DNA from: Streptomyces narbonensis
GTDB taxonomy: Bacteria; Actinomycetota; Actinomycetes; Streptomycetales; Streptomycetaceae
DNA: 64,000 nucleotides
Assembly (NCBI RefSeq): GCF_014649015.1
Contig: NZ_BMSF01000002.1
Span: 1-64,000, forward strand
Direction: 5' to 3'
Shown here: in pieces, positions 18,370-27,167 of the stretch
How the letters are laid out: every line of letters begins with the position of its first letter
How positions within the stretch are numbered: position 1 is the stretch's first letter
Notes under the pieces: generated by a model
What the model saw: the letters and a program-made list of their open reading frames with translations, nothing else
Database searches by the model: none
Told to the model about the DNA's origin: nothing
Translations under genes and position numbers: made by a program

Positions 18370-19464
18370 TCAGTACCTCAGCACTCCGGCGATGTGGCCC
18401 TGGCCGGCCAGCGCCTCATCGGGTACGAAGCGGATCTCGGCCCCCCTCTCCAGGGCCTGCTCGACGATCTCGTCGACCATGTCGTCCCGCGCTCCGGGCT
18501 GGCCGGCGTCCGCGGGCTCCAGGTGGCCTCCCTCTTCCCGTACGACGGTCCGGTAGTGCTCCTCGACGGCCAGCAGCCGCACGCGCCCCTCCTGCACGGC
18601 CTGCCACACCTCGTCGAGCCCGCCCGCGAACTCCCTGCGGCCGCGTGCCGCTTCCAGCTCGGCGGCGATCGTGGCCGTCGAGGCCGCCTCGCGGGCCTCG
18701 CGGACCGGCTCCACGGCCTTGGCGACAGCACCGGCCGGCCCGTCGGCGAGCCCTCCGTGCTGGACCGAGACCGCGCCCGGGCCCAGCGGGCCGAGCTCCT
18801 CCAGAAGCGCGAGTGCGGCGGCCGACCCGATCACGTACAGCGGACGGGGCGCGCCGCCGAGGACGGCACGCAACCGCTCGTGCGCCTCGCGCAGGAACCG
18901 GCGGGTGGCCTCGTCCTGGAAGGTGCTGGGCAGGTCCCCGATCTGCTGCTTGCGCTCCGCGTCGGGGTCCTCAAGGCTCCGCGTGAGCGGGAAACCGTCC
19001 CCGGAGTGCTCGGCGACCTGCTCGGGACTGCCGTCCCACAGGGAGACCCGGTCGGCGGCCACCGCGACCGCCCAGTACGGCTGCTCGGCGGCCTGCGCCG
19101 CGACGAGGTTGCGGGTGAGGAAGGTGTCGGCGAGCACCACACGCTCGGGCACGGCGCGGGCTACCGACCACACGTGGTGCTCGCCCTCGGCCACGAAGAT
19201 CACCAGACCGTCCTGCGCGTGGGTCGGATCGAGCTCGGCGACGGCTCGCCTCAGCCGCTCGACCATCTCCGTGCGCCGCTCGCGCGGCACGTCGGGGTCG
19301 CTCTCCAGCGCCTTCTCCGCCTGGGCCACCAGGTTGCGCAGACGCACGGGGTCCTGCGCGTTCCCCGGCTCGCGCCGGTGGGTCGGCATCAGCAGGGAGA
19401 GGGCGGGATAGGGCCGGGGCCGGCGCAGCTCGGCGAGCTGGTCCGAGGTGAGCTGGGGATCCAT
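18370..19464 (-). CDS. BaeRF3-like protein (bacterial archaeo-eukaryotic release factor family)
   Basis: A 364-aa cytosolic protein. The N-terminus (DQLAELRRPRPYPALSLLMP) and the C-terminal L7Ae/eRF1-like segment (about 265-360, ending EIRFVPDEALAGQGHIAGVLRY) match the bacterial eRF1-like BaeRF family 3. The central domain contains RAVLGGAPRPLYVIGSAAAL. The family is predicted to act on ribosomes, for rescue or hibernation, by comparison with eRF1/Dom34; I see no GGQ motif. The ATG has AGGAAGG upstream. It is divergent from the helicase operon across 357 bases. Confidence 0.82.
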   Translation of the reverse strand: MDPQLTSDQLAELRRPRPYPALSLLMPTHRREPGNAQDPVRLRNLVAQAEKALESDPDVPRERRTEMVERLRRAVAELDPTHAQDGLVIFVAEGEHHVWSVARAVPERVVLADTFLTRNLVAAQAAEQPYWAVAVAADRVSLWDGSPEQVAEHSGDGFPLTRSLEDPDAERKQQIGDLPSTFQDEATRRFLREAHERLRAVLGGAPRPLYVIGSAAALALLEELGPLGPGAVSVQHGGLADGPAGAVAKAVEPVREAREAASTATIAAELEAARGRREFAGGLDEVWQAVQEGRVRLLAVEEHYRTVVREEGGHLEPADAGQPGARDDMVDEIVEQALERGAEIRFVPDEALAGQGHIAGVLRY

Positions 19465-19821
19465 CGGATGCCTTCCTGGTGGTCGGGTGGTCGGGTGGTG
19501 GGGTGGGGGAGAGGGGCGTCCGTCGAGCCCGTGTGGCCCGCTCGTCCTGTCCGACGACGATGAGCTCGCCTACTGCCGCCTCCTCGGTCCGGTGCCCCTC
19601 ACGACGGTCAGCTGTCGAGCGATTCCGCCAGAAAGCGCACACATGGACGAGCTTGACCCGATATGCAGGAGGGCGCGACTCGATGAGTACCTGTCCACTG
19701 CGTTTCTGGTTTGGCGGAAAAGTGCCGTAGGTCCCCCTCGCTTGTGCCAAGCTGGCGGTTCTTTCCAGCCGGGTGCGATGGGGCCGCCCCGGCAACCGGT
19801 CAGTGCGCTCGGGGGACAGCA
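19465..19821. other. Intergenic region upstream of the helicase operon
   Basis: This 357-base divergent region begins with a short GGTGGTCGG-type repeat (about 19479-19511). On the minus strand, bases 19519-19576 translate to AVGELIVVGQDERATRARR, which resembles the first residues of DUF1269 proteins and may be a leftover gene end. Bases 19600-19760 are less GC-rich and should hold the promoters, but only a lone TTGACC (19653-19658) stands out and I cannot assign a matching -10. GGGGGA at 19811-19816 is the helicase ribosome-binding site. Confidence 0.5.
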
Positions 19822-22800
19822 GTGGGCAATGGCGACTGGTATGTGAACGAGGACTGGGCCGACATCCCGCTGGGCCGGGGCGGCGGGTTTCCCCGGACCG
19901 CCCGGGAGCGCTACGGCAAGGACGAGGATTGGGTCCGCCGCTGGAGCTGCTACGCCCAGATCATGAGCATCGCCGCCGAGCACTGGGGTGAGCGCGCGGA
20001 CATCTACGAGGAGATGGGCGATCCGCACCTGCGGATCTACCAGGATCTGGTCTCCACCGAACTACTCGCACCTTCGCCGCGGGAGCTGGGCCGTTTCCTG
20101 TACGACTCCATCATCCAACCCGTCCTGACCGAGCTGTACGAGGACGACGAGGCACCGCCGCTCGACGGGGCCGGCCGTCAGCACCGGAACAAGTCGCGTG
20201 AGGCGATCTGCGCCTGGTACTGGGCCGTGGAATCCCACAGGTCCTGGAAAGAGGCGGCCCGGAAGTGGCAGTCGGCGATCCGGCAGCCGAGCCGCGAACT
20301 GAGCCAGCCCGAGCGGACGATCAAGGAGCGGATGTGGGCGGGCGGGCTGGCCGACCCCGAGGCCTTCCCGCCGTACTCCGCCGCCGGCCTCCGGCTGATC
20401 ACGGAGCGGCTCGACGAGGCGTTACGGCAGTACCGCCGGGTGCCCGCGGTGGTGACGGACCTGCTCGACCAGCTCCTCCCGGCCTCGGTAGCCGAGAAGG
20501 TACGCAAGGGAACCGCGGAGCTGGCGCTCAGCCGCGCCCAGTACCCGCCCTCGGTGCTGGAGAACCTGGGCATCGACGAGGAGGGCCACACGGACCTGAT
20601 GGCCGCCGCACTGCCCCGGCTGCTCGAATGCATCACCCAGCAGGAGTCGATGCTGCTGCTCGGCCCCACGTCCAGCGGCAAGAGCCGGGTCGGCCGGATC
20701 GCGGTGTGCCACGCGATCACCCGCGCGCGACGCCGGCACGGCCGGGCCGTCGTCCTGATGCCGACGAAGGCGCTCGTCAGTCAGGCCGTCGAGGAATGGG
20801 CCGAGTTCCTGGCGGGCACGGAGTTCGAGCACTGGCGCATCGTGCCGGGGTCCCGTGACTACCCGCACAACGACGAGGCCATCGCCCGCGGTGAGTTCGA
20901 CGTCGCCGTGATCATCCCCGAGAAGCTGGCCGGTCTGATGGCGGGCGGCATGACCCTGGACGGCTGCGACCTCGTCGTCGTCGACGAGCTGCAGAACCTG
21001 GCCGACCGGGACCGCGGGCCCCGGCTGGAGATGCTGCTCACGACGATCCGCGCGAGCTACCAGATGCCGATCCTCGGGCTCTCCGCGACCCTGACCGAGG
21101 CCGCGGCCGAGGACGTGCGCGAGTGGCTGAAGATCAGTCCGCACGCCGTCGTCCGGGTGACCAGGCGCCCGGTGCCCCTCAACGTGATCGTCAGGGACGA
21201 CCGGAAGGTCTCCGAGCGGCGTGCCGAGTACGACGAGCCCGAGAAGTACGCGCAGGACGTCGGCATCGTGCTGCGCCAGTGGAGAGCGGACCCCGTCCTC
21301 AAGGCGCATCTCAACACCAACACCGGGCGCCTGTACGAACGCGCCCTCGCGGTCGCCGTCGGGCTCCTCAAGGAGGACCGGCGCGACATCCGCAGCGTGC
21401 TGTGCTTCGTCGGCTCCCGGCAGGACGCCCAGAGGCTCGCGGAAGTCGCCCAGGCGCTGCTCGACCGGGACCCCGGCATGGGACGGGTCGCGCCCGCGGC
21501 CAATCCCTTCGACGGCCGCTTCGGCACCCTGGACAAGAAGGACGCGGACCTACGGCACCGCTCCTTCAACAGGTTCCCTCAGACCAGCGTGCGCGATTCG
21601 GTCGAGAAATCGCTGCGGACCGGCGTCGGCTACCACTCCGCCCGCCTCGAACAGGGCCTGCGCAGCGTGGTGGAGAAGGCCTTCCGGGACGGCCTGATCC
21701 GGCTGCTGTTCGCCACCGACACCCTCAAGCTCGGCATCAACCTGCCCGCCGACGCGGTCGTCGTCGGCTCGCTGACCACGCCGACGGGCGGCCGCAAGAG
21801 CGAAGTTCTCAACCGTGACACGGTGGCGCAGCGCCTGGGACGGGCCGGCCGCCTCGGCCTCGGCACGGGTCCGAGTCCGCGCGGTCACGGCTTCCTGGTG
21901 ATTCCCCATCCGATCCCGAAGAAGAGCGCGGTGGACTTCCAGCTGGAGGAACTCCTCGGGCTGTCCGGGCGGATGAAGCCCCTCTACGAGGGCGAGCCGG
22001 AGATCGACAGGGCCTTGAGGGCGCTGGGCGACGTGGACGCCGTGTACGGGCACTACATCGACTACACCTCGGTGGGCGCGACGATCGCGTCCCAGGTGGA
22101 CGACCGGTGGTTCGCCACCGAGCTGCTGCACTGGGCGGTGCAGCAGCGGTTCCCGTTCACCCGGTCGGACCTCGTCCGCAGGCTGGAGGCGCTGTACAGC
22201 GCCTCCCTGGGCGCCGTGAGGAACGCCCCGCCGCCCGACGCGGACACGGTCGTCGGCATGCTGGAGCAGGGCAGGCTGATCGGGCCCTTCCCCGGCCGCG
22301 CGAAGGACGCCGGCGACGGGCAGCCCGAGAGCTGGGTCGTCACCGGACTCGGGAGGGCGATCAGCACCTCGGGGCTGCCCTTCGCGGACGCCCGCATCGT
22401 GGAGCAACTGGTGGCCGAGGCCACGCACGGCGCCGGGGACCTGACGCTCCTGTGGATCGCGGCCCGGTCGCAGCACGTCAAGGACACCATGAGCTGGCTC
22501 TCCGTCGTGCCCGCCGCGGCCGACGACGAGCGGGAGAGGGAGCAGCGCGTCAGGGTCCTGCACCTGGCCTCGGTCCTGGTTGTGTCCGACCCCGAGGAAC
22601 GACGCAGGCGCGCCTTCCAGCTCGCCGAGAGCACTTTCGTGGCGAGCCTCGGCGACCGGGACCTGATCGGCCGGGGCGTCGTGGCCGACCAGCTGCGGCA
22701 GCTGACCTCAGGGCCCGCCGAGAACCCGGGTCTCGACGACATCACGGCACTGCTGCGGGCCTGCGTGATGGTGCTGTGGATGTCCGGATGCCCGCTGCTC

Positions 22801-24210
22801 GACATCGCGTCGGCGATCGAGACCAACACGAGGGTCGGGAGCGCCCGGGTGCAGGGGCCGCGCGAGGTGGCCGTCCACGCCGCGGACGTCCGGAACCTCG
22901 GCGAGAACGCCAGCTACCTCTTCGACGCCGCACGCGAGCTGTCGGGCGTCCGGCCCCAGAACGCGGGCTTCCGGCGGTTCGAGGCGCTCAGCGAGGCGGT
23001 CGAGCTCGGCATGCCGAGCGTGCTGGGCCCGCTCGTCCGGCTGCCGCTGCCGACCACGCACCGCGAGCGCATCGTGCACCTCGTGCCGTACCTGCCCGCG
23101 ATCACCGCCAAGGGGGTCGACCACATCGGCGACGTGGTGGACCACTACCTGGCGCGGCCCAAACGCAGGCCGAAGAACCTTCGTGACGCACAGAAGATCT
23201 ACGACTTCACCCTGAGCGAGGAGGAGCGGGCCGAGATCCGTCGGATGCTCGACGCCCAGGAGCAGACACGGCGCCGCGGTCTCCGGCTGGCGCCCGCCTT
23301 CGGCCGGTTCCGGGTGCCCGGCCACACCAACTACCAGTTCGCGGAAGCGCTGGACAGGCTCTCCCGCGGCGACGCGGACGGCGCCCCCGACGAAGTCGCC
23401 ACCCTGCTGGAGGCCTTCGGTCTGATGCCCGAGAAGGACCAGCTGACCGGCACGCTCACGGTGACGAGCCCACGGGACCCGGAGCTGACGCGCCGGATCG
23501 CCGTGCACACAGGCGACTTCGGGGTGCGGCAGCTCGTGGACGCCCGGGGCCGCGAGGAGATCGTGATCGCCTGCGGGGCGGTCACCGACGGGGTGCGGCG
23601 CGCCTTCCCCTCCTCCTCGCGCAACCCCGTGGTGGTGCAGCCGGCGATCCTGCTGGAGGCGTTGGGGCGGGTCATGCAGCTGGCGCACGTGGACGGGCTG
23701 ATCGCGGATCCGGCGGCCGCGCCGGCGAAGGACGACTCGGCTGTCCGGCAACACCTCTCGGGAGTCGGCGGCTTCGGCGAGGCCGTGGTCGAGTCCGTGG
23801 TCAAGGTCGAGGTCGAGGACGACGTCGAGGACGACGTCGAGGACGACGTCGAGGTCGTGGCCCAGGTCGAGGGCTCGGAGATGGCGGTGGAGGTGTCGGC
23901 CGAGAGCTCCGAAGTGGAGGACGAGACCTTCGGGTGGGAATTCGAGGACGACAGGGAAGACGGGGAGCACGAGGACGACGAGGACGACGAGGACGACGAG
24001 GACGACGACGGTGGGTGGGACAACCTGTCCCCGACCGTGGGAACCGAGGAGGGCATGAGCGCGGTGGGCCACCGACTGCTGAAGCTGCTGACCGCCGCCC
24101 CGCCCGTGCTCGGGCGGAGCGAACTCAACCGGCTCGTCGCCGGACTCCGGGTCGCCGCACCGCCGGAGGACGACTCCCTTGAGCCCCTGGCCGGGGGTGA
24201 GGTCCGGTGA
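19822..24210 (+). CDS. Large Ski2-like superfamily 2 DEAD/DEAH-box helicase
   Basis: A 1462-aa protein. An N-terminal region of about 250 residues (VGNGDWYVNEDWADIPLG at the start) has no motif I recognise. The helicase core follows: Walker A GPTSSGKS (281-288), motif Ia VVLMPTKALV, motif II DELQ (388-391), motif III SAT (421-423), motif V with LLFATDTLKLGINLPA, and motif VI QRLGRAGR (670-677). The order and GxNLPA/QRxGRAGR wording are those of Ski2/Hel308-type helicases. About 650 further helical residues precede a very acidic tail (about 1329-1397). The GTG at 19822 has GGGGGA upstream. The last four bases overlap the start of the next gene (GTGA), so they are coupled. Probably an RNA or DNA translocase of a defence or RNA-processing complex. 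Confidence 0.88.
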   Translation: MGNGDWYVNEDWADIPLGRGGGFPRTARERYGKDEDWVRRWSCYAQIMSIAAEHWGERADIYEEMGDPHLRIYQDLVSTELLAPSPRELGRFLYDSIIQPVLTELYEDDEAPPLDGAGRQHRNKSREAICAWYWAVESHRSWKEAARKWQSAIRQPSRELSQPERTIKERMWAGGLADPEAFPPYSAAGLRLITERLDEALRQYRRVPAVVTDLLDQLLPASVAEKVRKGTAELALSRAQYPPSVLENLGIDEEGHTDLMAAALPRLLECITQQESMLLLGPTSSGKSRVGRIAVCHAITRARRRHGRAVVLMPTKALVSQAVEEWAEFLAGTEFEHWRIVPGSRDYPHNDEAIARGEFDVAVIIPEKLAGLMAGGMTLDGCDLVVVDELQNLADRDRGPRLEMLLTTIRASYQMPILGLSATLTEAAAEDVREWLKISPHAVVRVTRRPVPLNVIVRDDRKVSERRAEYDEPEKYAQDVGIVLRQWRADPVLKAHLNTNTGRLYERALAVAVGLLKEDRRDIRSVLCFVGSRQDAQRLAEVAQALLDRDPGMGRVAPAANPFDGRFGTLDKKDADLRHRSFNRFPQTSVRDSVEKSLRTGVGYHSARLEQGLRSVVEKAFRDGLIRLLFATDTLKLGINLPADAVVVGSLTTPTGGRKSEVLNRDTVAQRLGRAGRLGLGTGPSPRGHGFLVIPHPIPKKSAVDFQLEELLGLSGRMKPLYEGEPEIDRALRALGDVDAVYGHYIDYTSVGATIASQVDDRWFATELLHWAVQQRFPFTRSDLVRRLEALYSASLGAVRNAPPPDADTVVGMLEQGRLIGPFPGRAKDAGDGQPESWVVTGLGRAISTSGLPFADARIVEQLVAEATHGAGDLTLLWIAARSQHVKDTMSWLSVVPAAADDEREREQRVRVLHLASVLVVSDPEERRRRAFQLAESTFVASLGDRDLIGRGVVADQLRQLTSGPAENPGLDDITALLRACVMVLWMSGCPLLDIASAIETNTRVGSARVQGPREVAVHAADVRNLGENASYLFDAARELSGVRPQNAGFRRFEALSEAVELGMPSVLGPLVRLPLPTTHRERIVHLVPYLPAITAKGVDHIGDVVDHYLARPKRRPKNLRDAQKIYDFTLSEEERAEIRRMLDAQEQTRRRGLRLAPAFGRFRVPGHTNYQFAEALDRLSRGDADGAPDEVATLLEAFGLMPEKDQLTGTLTVTSPRDPELTRRIAVHTGDFGVRQLVDARGREEIVIACGAVTDGVRRAFPSSSRNPVVVQPAILLEALGRVMQLAHVDGLIADPAAAPAKDDSAVRQHLSGVGGFGEAVVESVVKVEVEDDVEDDVEDDVEVVAQVEGSEMAVEVSAESSEVEDETFGWEFEDDREDGEHEDDEDDEDDEDDDGGWDNLSPTVGTEEGMSAVGHRLLKLLTAAPPVLGRSELNRLVAGLRVAAPPEDDSLEPLAGGEVR
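23812..24009 (+). repeat. Tandem repeats encoding the acidic tail of the helicase
   Basis: Three copies of the 12-mer GTCGAGGACGAC lie at 23812-23847, and a run of the 9-mer GAGGACGAC lies at about 23971-24009. They encode (VEDD)n and (EDD)n stretches. The repeats keep the frame, so they lengthen an unstructured acidic tail rather than disrupting the gene. Confidence 0.9.
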
Positions 24211-25421
24211 ACCGCTTCGATCTGGGCGTCTTCGTCGACGCCCACCACCTCCTCGAAGCCGCTCCGAGGGTTCGAAGGGCCTCCGACGTGCTCGTCCGCA
24301 TCGAGGCCGCCGCCGAGGAACAGTGCATGTCCTTCGGCATCGCGAACCGGCTCGTCGTCGCCGACTGCGCGGACGCGGAGGCCAGGGCCGTCGCCGAGGA
24401 CTTCGGGGCCCAGGGATTCGTCATCCGGCACGTGCCCGCCGGTTCGACGGTGACGAGGGCGCACGTACTGACGGCCGAGATCATCGAGGCCGCGGTGGTC
24501 CGGGAGGAGCTGCGTACCGTCGCCGTCGTCGCGGCGGACGGCGTGCCGTTGTCCGTCGCCGACATGCTCCACCGCGCCGGCCGCGCGCTGATCGCCTGTG
24601 TGGCCGGCGGCACCCGCGACTCCGCCGCGCTGGACCGGCTGCTCACACTTGCACTCGACAGCCGCCCGCTGCAGTCGTTCGTGACCGACGCGGTGAACTC
24701 CCTACGGGAGGCGGGGCGGAGCGACGTACTGATCCCGGAGTTCGAGTCGGCGCTCCGCCGCGTGCGCCCCGGGTTCGCCCCCGCGGCGTACGGCACGACG
24801 ACGAAGCAGCTGCTCCGGCAGCTGTCCGGGACCGGATTCCGGTTCGTCGAGCCGGACCGCGTCCTGATCACCCCGCAGGTCGGCACGCCAGGGTCCGAAC
24901 ACGCCTCGCCCGGCGCCGAACCGCGCCCGACCGTGGCCGCCGACGGATTCGTCCCCGCGCCTCGTGGGCTGCTGAGCGCCATGGCCGCCGCGGCCGCCGT
25001 GCTGCCCGCGACCACGAGCGTCGACCCCGGCTCGGTGGTGAAGGCGCTGCGTTCGGTTCTCGACCTGGCCGCCGAGCGGTCCCCTCTCCGTGAGGCCGCC
25101 GTGGGACGCGGGCTCACCATCATGGAAGTGTGCGCCGGGCTCGCGGTCGTCGCGCACCGATACCGGGCCTTGCCGTACAAGCCCTTGGAGCTCTGCCAGA
25201 TGGCGGTGGACGGCACCCCGTGGACGGTGCTGAGGAACCCGGACAAGCCCGAGGACATCCGTCTCCGTCTCCGTCTTTCCGAGGACAGCGTGTCCGGGGC
25301 GTCCGAGGGCTCCGTGTCCGGCGTGTCCGGCGCGTCCGAGGACAGCGTGTCCGGGGCGTCCGAGGGCTCCGTGTCCGGCGCGTCCGGCGCGTCCGAGGAC
25401 TCCGTGCCCGGCGAGACCTGA
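24207..25421 (+). CDS. NYN-like (PIN-fold) domain protein with a LOTUS/OST-HTH-like domain
   Basis: A 404-aa protein. Residues 1-135 fit the LabA/NYN nuclease fold: LGVFVDAHHLLEAA (usually VDxxN), a middle helix, then TVAVVAADGVPLSVADML (usually SGDSDFxPL) and ALIACVAGG. Asp11 and Asp111 remain, but the usual Asn after the first Asp is His, and the second Asp of the SGDSD motif and the helix Asp are missing. Catalysis is therefore doubtful. Residues about 178-222 (EFESALRRVRPGFAPAAYG, then RFVEPDRVLITP) resemble LOTUS/OST-HTH RNA-binding domains. A second helical domain (250-350) and a repetitive Ser/Glu/Gly tail follow. The GTG overlaps the helicase stop by four bases. The family call is mine from motif reading. 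Confidence 0.6.
   Translation: MNRFDLGVFVDAHHLLEAAPRVRRASDVLVRIEAAAEEQCMSFGIANRLVVADCADAEARAVAEDFGAQGFVIRHVPAGSTVTRAHVLTAEIIEAAVVREELRTVAVVAADGVPLSVADMLHRAGRALIACVAGGTRDSAALDRLLTLALDSRPLQSFVTDAVNSLREAGRSDVLIPEFESALRRVRPGFAPAAYGTTTKQLLRQLSGTGFRFVEPDRVLITPQVGTPGSEHASPGAEPRPTVAADGFVPAPRGLLSAMAAAAAVLPATTSVDPGSVVKALRSVLDLAAERSPLREAAVGRGLTIMEVCAGLAVVAHRYRALPYKPLELCQMAVDGTPWTVLRNPDKPEDIRLRLRLSEDSVSGASEGSVSGVSGASEDSVSGASEGSVSGASGASEDSVPGET
25278..25415 (+). repeat. 57-bp coding tandem repeat
   Basis: A 57-bp unit encoding SEDSVSGASEGSVSGVSGA begins at 25278 and 25335, with a partial third copy from 25392. It makes up the last 45 or so residues of the NYN/LOTUS-like protein. Each unit also contains shorter GTCCGAGG-based subrepeats. 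Confidence 0.92.
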
Positions 25422-25556
25422 CGACAACGCCCGCCCGCTGTCGGGGGATTCCCCGTGCGTTCCCCGATCCGGTCTCGTGAGCTGCTCGCGTTCCCCAACT
25501 CCCCCGTCCAGCCTGATGGCGAGCCGGAAGGGTTCCGGCGGAGACGGAGAACAGTC

Positions 25557-25754
25557 ATGAAGAAGGGCATCTTCCGGGGGCGGGGCCGAGGCAGCGCTTC
25601 CCCGGCGGCAGGGAGCCAGGACACCGGCGGTGCGCACCCGGCACCGAGTGCTCCGGTGGACACCGGGCAACCCGACAGGGCGAGTCCGTTCCTCGTCCTC
25701 CTGAAAGCGCTCGACGTGGCGGTCCGCGTCATCGACATCGCGCTTCGCATGTGA
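25557..25754 (+). CDS. Small 65-aa protein with an amphipathic C-terminal helix
   Basis: Begins MKKGIFRGRGRGSASPAAG after GGAGACGGAGA (strong ribosome-binding site, 25541-25550). The N-terminal half is basic and then Pro/Gly/Ala-rich; the last 23 residues, from SPFLVLLKALDVAVRVIDIA, form a hydrophobic or amphipathic helix ending at the stop. It starts 136 bases after the NYN/LOTUS-like gene on the same strand. I recognise no family. It could be a membrane-active peptide or an assembly factor of the operon; that is a guess from size and composition. Confidence 0.65.
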   Translation: MKKGIFRGRGRGSASPAAGSQDTGGAHPAPSAPVDTGQPDRASPFLVLLKALDVAVRVIDIALRM

Positions 25755-25759
25755 TTCGC

Positions 25760-25800
25760 CCTGTGGTGGGCGGCCCCCCCGGGAGGCCGCCCACCACAGG
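25760..25800 (+). terminator. Strong hairpin inside the helicase operon
   Basis: A perfect 16-bp stem (25760-25775 with 25785-25800) with a nine-base loop, six bases after the small gene and 21 bases before the TTG start of the next. It may terminate the helicase-NYN-peptide transcript, or act as a partial terminator or mRNA stabiliser that lowers expression of the last gene. Confidence 0.8.
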
Positions 25801-25821
25801 CCTGTCGAAGGAGCTGAAAGT

Positions 25822-27021
25822 TTGGGAGTCCACCCGTTCCTCATCGGTCCGACGCCCCTGCGGTGGCCCGCCGATCTCGTCGTCGCCGAGCTGGACCGGC
25901 TCATCGCCGCCGCGCCCGCCGACGGTCCCGGCGCGGCGGATCCCCATCTGTGGGGTCAGGAGGTCGAGCACTTCCTGCGCGAGGTGTTCCCCGCCGGCCC
26001 GGTCGAGGAATGGCAGGCCCTGTGGTCGTCGGGCTGGGAGCAGGACCACGACCACGCGGCCTCCGGCGTCGGGACGCGATGGCTCCGCGAACTGCGCAGT
26101 GCCGTCGACACCATGCCGGAGCCGCGATCCCGCCCCGCGTACTGGACACAGCGCCGCGCCGGCGACCTTCCCCGGACGCGCGGGGCCCGGGAGAGCGCTG
26201 CCGCCGTCGCCGACGCCGTCGCGGATCTCGAAGAGGCGGGCTATCTGGTCTGGGCCTTCGGGCAGGCCTGCGTGGACCGACCCGCAGCGGGCGTGCTGGG
26301 CGAGGATCCGGCCGAGGCCGTCCACAGCACGCTGGGCCGCGTCGGGCTCTGGCCGATCGCGCTGCACCACACGAGCTACACGCTGGACGACCTGGCCGAC
26401 GTCATTGAGTTCCTCGCGGACCAGGTGCGCCGCCCCACCCGTTCGTACCTGCACGACTACGCGGGCTGTGGCCGGCACTTCGACGGGTTCGACGCCGTCC
26501 GCGGAGCGCAGGTGTACCGGGCGAGGATCAACGCGGTGCTGCGGTCGAGCGACCTCGGGGTGGAGCTCGGAGAGCATGGCAGGCTCGTGCAGACCACGCC
26601 GCCCGGCCTGGGAGTCCTCGTCACCGACGTCCTCGGCGGCTCCTCCGTCCATGCGGCCGACGCCGCGGAACTCGCCCACGCCGTTGTGCGGTTCCGCGCT
26701 CGTGACGCCACGGAACTGGACCGCAGGCACGCGGTCATCGCCCTGGCCGGCATCCTGGAGCGCCGCCGCGGCCTGGTGTCCGAGCACCTCCTGCAGAAGG
26801 ACGCCGGCGCGCTCTTCACCATTGCCAACACCTATGGAATCCGGCACCAGAAGGCCGACCAGCGCATCGAGTACGAGCCGCAGCTGTACCTGGAGTGGGT
26901 CTTCTACCTGTATCTCGGCGTCATCCACCTGACCAACCGCATCGTCGCCGAGCAGCAGCAGCAGCAGGAGGAGCAGCAGCAGGAGGAGCAGGAGGAGCAG
27001 GAGGAGCAGGAGCAGCAGTAG
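25822..27021 (+). CDS. Uncharacterised protein with an Abi/HEPN-like C-terminal helical domain
   Basis: A 399-aa protein. The TTG start is chosen because AAGGAG lies 8 bases upstream and the product begins at LGVHPFLIGPTPLRW. Residues 1-290 are mixed alpha/beta with no motif I can name. Residues about 305-378 (LDRRHAVIALAGILERRR, LFTIANTYGIRHQKADQRI, YLEWVFYLYLGVIHLTN) resemble a helical region seen in abortive-infection-type proteins of the HEPN kind, but a clear RxxxxH motif is not obvious. The protein ends in a Gln/Glu run. It is next to the helicase operon on the same strand after a hairpin, so a shared function is likely but unproven. Confidence 0.6.
   Translation: MGVHPFLIGPTPLRWPADLVVAELDRLIAAAPADGPGAADPHLWGQEVEHFLREVFPAGPVEEWQALWSSGWEQDHDHAASGVGTRWLRELRSAVDTMPEPRSRPAYWTQRRAGDLPRTRGARESAAAVADAVADLEEAGYLVWAFGQACVDRPAAGVLGEDPAEAVHSTLGRVGLWPIALHHTSYTLDDLADVIEFLADQVRRPTRSYLHDYAGCGRHFDGFDAVRGAQVYRARINAVLRSSDLGVELGEHGRLVQTTPPGLGVLVTDVLGGSSVHAADAAELAHAVVRFRARDATELDRRHAVIALAGILERRRGLVSEHLLQKDAGALFTIANTYGIRHQKADQRIEYEPQLYLEWVFYLYLGVIHLTNRIVAEQQQQQEEQQQEEQEEQEEQEQQ
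26950..27018 (+). repeat. CAG/GAG trinucleotide tract
   Basis: Twenty-three consecutive CAG and GAG codons encode the Gln/Glu tail and end at the TAG stop. In-frame trinucleotide repeats can vary in length without breaking the gene. Confidence 0.95.
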
Positions 27022-27167
27022 TCGGCCCCCGGCTCGTGAAGATGGGTGTCGGCCCCGATGCGGCGCGTCGGCGCCGCGGGTGATGGTGGGGTTTCGGAGC
27101 ACCTGCTGTTCGGGGTGGGCCTGGTGGGGCGTGGGTGCTCGCGGCAGTCGCTGCGATGGGAGCCACG

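Noticed and set aside
24207..25421. Active NYN ribonuclease
   Set aside because: Most of the acidic active-site residues are missing in my reading, so only the fold is claimed.
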